Assembly: GCA_947458675.1 (NCBI GenBank)
Contig: CANHAW010000122.1
Location: 1 to 6,669, forward strand
Origin: Beijerinckiaceae bacterium
Lineage (GTDB): Bacteria; Pseudomonadota; Alphaproteobacteria; Rhizobiales; Beijerinckiaceae
Direction of reading: 5' to 3'
DNA length: 6,669 nt
Shown here one piece after another: positions 4,795-6,669 of this stretch (positions within the stretch are counted from its first letter, which is position 1; each line of letters starts with the position of its first letter). The translations under genes and the position numbers were made by a program. A model generated the notes under the pieces. The model did not search any database, was not told the origin of the DNA, and saw only the letters and a program-made list of their open reading frames with translations.

Positions 4795-5814
4795 ATGTCC
4801 GCCACCGGTCTGCCTTTCGACGATATCCGCAATTTGTTTCCCCAAATGCCCGAAGCGGCCACGCCCATGGCCGAAGAGGTGCAGGCGCGCGAGGCGCAAT
4901 TGACCAAGCCCGCCGGGGCGCTGGGACGGCTGGAGCAATGCGTTGAATTTCTGGCCGCCTGGCAGGGCAAATCCAAGCCCACCATTTTGCGCCCTATGGT
5001 GGCTGTCTTTGCCGCCAATCATGGCGTTGTGGCGCAAGGCGTCAGCGCCTATCCGCCGGAAGTGACCCGCGCCATGCTGGAAAATTTTGCCGCCGGCGGC
5101 GCAGCCATCAACCAGATCTGCGCGACCTATGACATTGGGCTCAAAGTCTTCGAGCTCGCGCTCGATTATCCCACACATGACATTACGCAGGAGCCGGCTT
5201 TTGATGAGGCGGCCTGCGCTGCAACTTTCGCCTTTGGCATGGAAGCGATTGCAGGCGGAACCGATCTGCTTTGTCTGGGTGAAATGGGCATCGGCAATAC
5301 GACCATTGCGGCAGCTATTTATCACGCGCTCTATGGCGGGCGTGCGGAAGATTGGGTGGGGCGCGGCACGGGCGTCGATGATGCAACGCTCATCCGCAAG
5401 GTCGATGCGGTGAAACGCGCCGTGGCACTCAATGGGGGACATTTGTCCGATCCGCTCGAGGTTTTGCGTCGGCTTGGCGGGCGCGAGATTGCAGCCATTG
5501 CAGGCGCGATTATGGCGGCGCGCATGGAGCGCATTCCTGTCGTGCTCGATGGCTATGTCGTGACCGCAGCAGCTGCCATTCTGCATGCCATCGACGATCG
5601 TGCGCTGGATCATTGCATTGCAGGCCATGTTTCGGCCGAAGGTGCGCATGCCGATGTGCTGCGCCGTTTGGGCAAAAAACCCTTGCTTGATCTTGGCATG
5701 CGACTTGGCGAGGGCACAGGCGCCGCGCTGGCCGTGGGTCTGATGAAAGCAGCCCTCGCCTGCCATCGCGACATGGCGACGTTCGATCAGGCGAAAGTGC
5801 CGGGGAAGGGCTAA
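4795..5814 (+). CDS. cobT: Nicotinate-nucleotide--dimethylbenzimidazole phosphoribosyltransferase CobT
   Basis: This cytosolic enzyme transfers the phosphoribosyl group of nicotinate mononucleotide to 5,6-dimethylbenzimidazole, giving alpha-ribazole 5'-phosphate for the cobalamin lower ligand. At 339 residues the length is standard. Recognisable parts are LTKPAGALGRLE (36-47), VAVFAANHGVVAQGVSAYP (69-87), LLCLGEMGIGNTTIAAAI (158-175, phosphate/ribose loop), and GRGTGVDD (189-196). Others are VVLDGYVVTAAA (249-260), GHVSAEGAH (277-285) and the signature LGMRLGEGTGAALA (300-313), in which Glu306 is the expected catalytic base. ATG 4795 is the natural start; the upstream ribosome binding site is weak. 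The product feeds CobS, encoded divergently 103 bp away. The same enzyme is called CobU in the Pseudomonas denitrificans scheme. It must not be confused with the cobaltochelatase subunit that is also called CobT. Confidence 0.97.
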   Translation: MSATGLPFDDIRNLFPQMPEAATPMAEEVQAREAQLTKPAGALGRLEQCVEFLAAWQGKSKPTILRPMVAVFAANHGVVAQGVSAYPPEVTRAMLENFAAGGAAINQICATYDIGLKVFELALDYPTHDITQEPAFDEAACAATFAFGMEAIAGGTDLLCLGEMGIGNTTIAAAIYHALYGGRAEDWVGRGTGVDDATLIRKVDAVKRAVALNGGHLSDPLEVLRRLGGREIAAIAGAIMAARMERIPVVLDGYVVTAAAAILHAIDDRALDHCIAGHVSAEGAHADVLRRLGKKPLLDLGMRLGEGTGAALAVGLMKAALACHRDMATFDQAKVPGKG

Positions 5815-5823
5815 AGGCGCATT

Positions 5824-5864
5824 GTCATTGGCAGGCGTAATGGATTCGCTTTGCTCGCAATGAC
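5824..5864. repeat. REP-like palindromic element between convergent cobT and S10 genes
   Basis: GTCATTG (5824-5830) and CAATGAC (5858-5864) are perfect 7-base terminal inverted repeats of a 41-base unit. Read on the minus strand it begins GTCATTGCGAGCAAAGCGAA and goes on with ATCCATT. From memory this closely resembles the dispersed 'TCATTGCGAG...AGCGAAGCAATCC' repeats scattered between genes in many alphaproteobacterial genomes. It fills most of the 54-bp gap between two converging genes, the classic place for REP-type units, where it may also act as a transcript-end hairpin. Only one copy lies in this window. Confidence 0.5.
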
Positions 5865-5868
5865 CGGA

Positions 5869-6669
5869 TTATTTGTAAATCCCCCGCGCATCGTCGCGGA
5901 ACTGGCGGCGTGAGGCGTCCTGCGAATAGAACATGTGGCCGCCTGCATAGACTTTGAATTGCAGCCGTCCCGGCGCGCCAATATCGGGGATTTGGTCGAG
6001 CACCATTTTCGTTTCGAAATAGGGCGTCACAATATCCGTGAGACCGTGCACGACGAGCACGCGCATATTGGGATCGAGACCGAGTGACTGGCGCAAGGCG
6101 CTCACCGATTCCGCGCCGCCGCGTCCCCAATCCCATTGGCGTGAGGCCTGATCGCTCAAGAAAGCATAGCGCGCGCCCTCAACTTTCCAGTTCAGCCTGT
6201 CCTGATAGAGCGAGACCATGGCCGAGATGATCGGCGCATGCAGGCCGAGGCGCATCTGGTCATCAGCGTCCGAGCGCGACCAGAAGGGCGCGGGATCGGC
6301 GCCGGTGACGAGTGCATCATATTGGCTGCCGATACGCTTTTCATTGCGATGCAATTCGCGCAGGAAAATCTGCGAGGGAATGCGTGCTGCAAGATTGCGC
6401 ACGAGTTTGGGATCGAGCCCGGTCAATTCGGAGACGCGCCCGGTCAGGCGCCCGATTGCGGCCTCGTCTTTCACGCCTCGCATGAGATCGGCCAGAAATT
6501 CACCCGCCGCATAGGTTTCGACATCGGCGAGATTTTCGCGCGTGATTGTGCGCCCATCCTTCTGTCGCGCGGAGGCGGCATAGGAGGGCAGGCGCGCCAC
6601 ATGATCGAGCAGGCTATTGCGTGCATTGAAGCGCGAAAAATCTAGCACTGGCGAAATCAGCACAAGGCC
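5869..6669 (-). CDS. Serine carboxypeptidase-like protein (peptidase S10), C-terminal part, enters from the right edge
   Basis: The frame is open to the window edge; 266 residues are visible and the N-terminal half is missing. The visible part starts GLVLISPVLDFSRFNARNSL, the segment that follows the nucleophile Ser region (G-E-S-Y-G-G) in S10 carboxypeptidases, so the catalytic Ser should lie just outside. Two catalytic residues can be placed: Asp212 in VLVVHGLTDIVTPY and His245 in YAGGHMFY. The middle part (DPAPFWSRSDADDQM and onward) is the variable cap or insert region. Family members are alpha/beta hydrolases that remove C-terminal residues and, in bacteria, are mostly exported; a signal peptide, if present, is outside the window. 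A GTG at 6663 could be mistaken for a start, but homology clearly continues upstream of it. The gene converges on cobT with 54 bp between the stop codons. Substrate unknown. Confidence 0.88.
   Translation of the reverse strand, partial: GLVLISPVLDFSRFNARNSLLDHVARLPSYAASARQKDGRTITRENLADVETYAAGEFLADLMRGVKDEAAIGRLTGRVSELTGLDPKLVRNLAARIPSQIFLRELHRNEKRIGSQYDALVTGADPAPFWSRSDADDQMRLGLHAPIISAMVSLYQDRLNWKVEGARYAFLSDQASRQWDWGRGGAESVSALRQSLGLDPNMRVLVVHGLTDIVTPYFETKMVLDQIPDIGAPGRLQFKVYAGGHMFYSQDASRRQFRDDARGIYK

Noticed and set aside
4789..5766. A 325-codon open frame on the minus strand opposite cobT.
   Set aside because: It mirrors cobT, which has all its catalytic motifs on the plus strand. The antisense translation looks like no protein family.
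6661..6663. GTG at 6663 (minus strand) as the start of the peptidase S10 gene.
   Set aside because: The reading frame continues to the window edge, and the preceding codons (Gly-Leu) extend the family segment GLVLISPVLDF. The gene is truncated by the window, not short.

Overview
The window looks like chromosomal DNA of an alphaproteobacterium, most likely of the Hyphomicrobiales (Rhizobiales). The grounds are the moderately high GC (about 60% by eye), the alphaproteobacterial style of the cobS/cobT and DUF1289 genes, a 'host attachment' family gene preceded by a match to an EcfG (general stress sigma factor) promoter, and a dispersed repeat of a kind I remember from this order. The genus cannot be fixed from the sequence. 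I see no tRNA, rRNA, CRISPR array, insertion sequence or phage gene, and no region of foreign composition. This is mostly ordinary housekeeping and accessory chromosome.

Layout, left to right. (1) The 5' part of a universal stress protein gene runs leftward off the window (1-227, minus). (2) Divergent from it is a 91-residue protein of unknown function (378-653, plus) with an internal heptad-like stretch and an acidic, His-rich tail. (3) A 151-residue host-attachment/baeRF-family protein (833-1288, plus) follows, with a well-formed GGAAC-N16-CGTT promoter upstream. (4) dusA, a tRNA dihydrouridine synthase (1368-2393, plus), is followed at 42 bp by a small ten-cysteine protein resembling four-helix-bundle copper-binding proteins (2436-2810) and then by a TauE/SafE-family membrane exporter (2875-3699). 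These three could share a transcript. (5) Converging on tauE, with stop codons overlapping by two bases, is a minus-strand pair: cobS (3882-4691) and, 9 bp downstream of it, a 58-residue four-cysteine DUF1289 protein (3696-3872). (6) cobT (4795-5814, plus) diverges from cobS across a 103-bp promoter region containing an inverted repeat. (7) The C-terminal part of a serine carboxypeptidase-like (peptidase S10) protein enters from the right edge (5869-6669, minus) and converges on cobT, with a REP-like palindromic element in the short gap.

How the genes work together. CobT makes alpha-ribazole phosphate from nicotinate mononucleotide and dimethylbenzimidazole, and CobS joins the alpha-ribazole unit to adenosylcobinamide-GDP. 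Together they form the nucleotide-loop assembly branch of cobalamin synthesis. The stress-related genes on the left (universal stress protein and the gene with the EcfG-type promoter) may belong to the general stress response. The cysteine-rich protein next to a TauE-type permease suggests, but does not prove, a link to metal or sulfur handling.

No clearly new multi-gene system is visible. The points most worth a second look are the EcfG promoter match, the cysteine-rich small protein, the easily missed DUF1289 gene in the cobS transcript, and the palindromic repeat after cobT.
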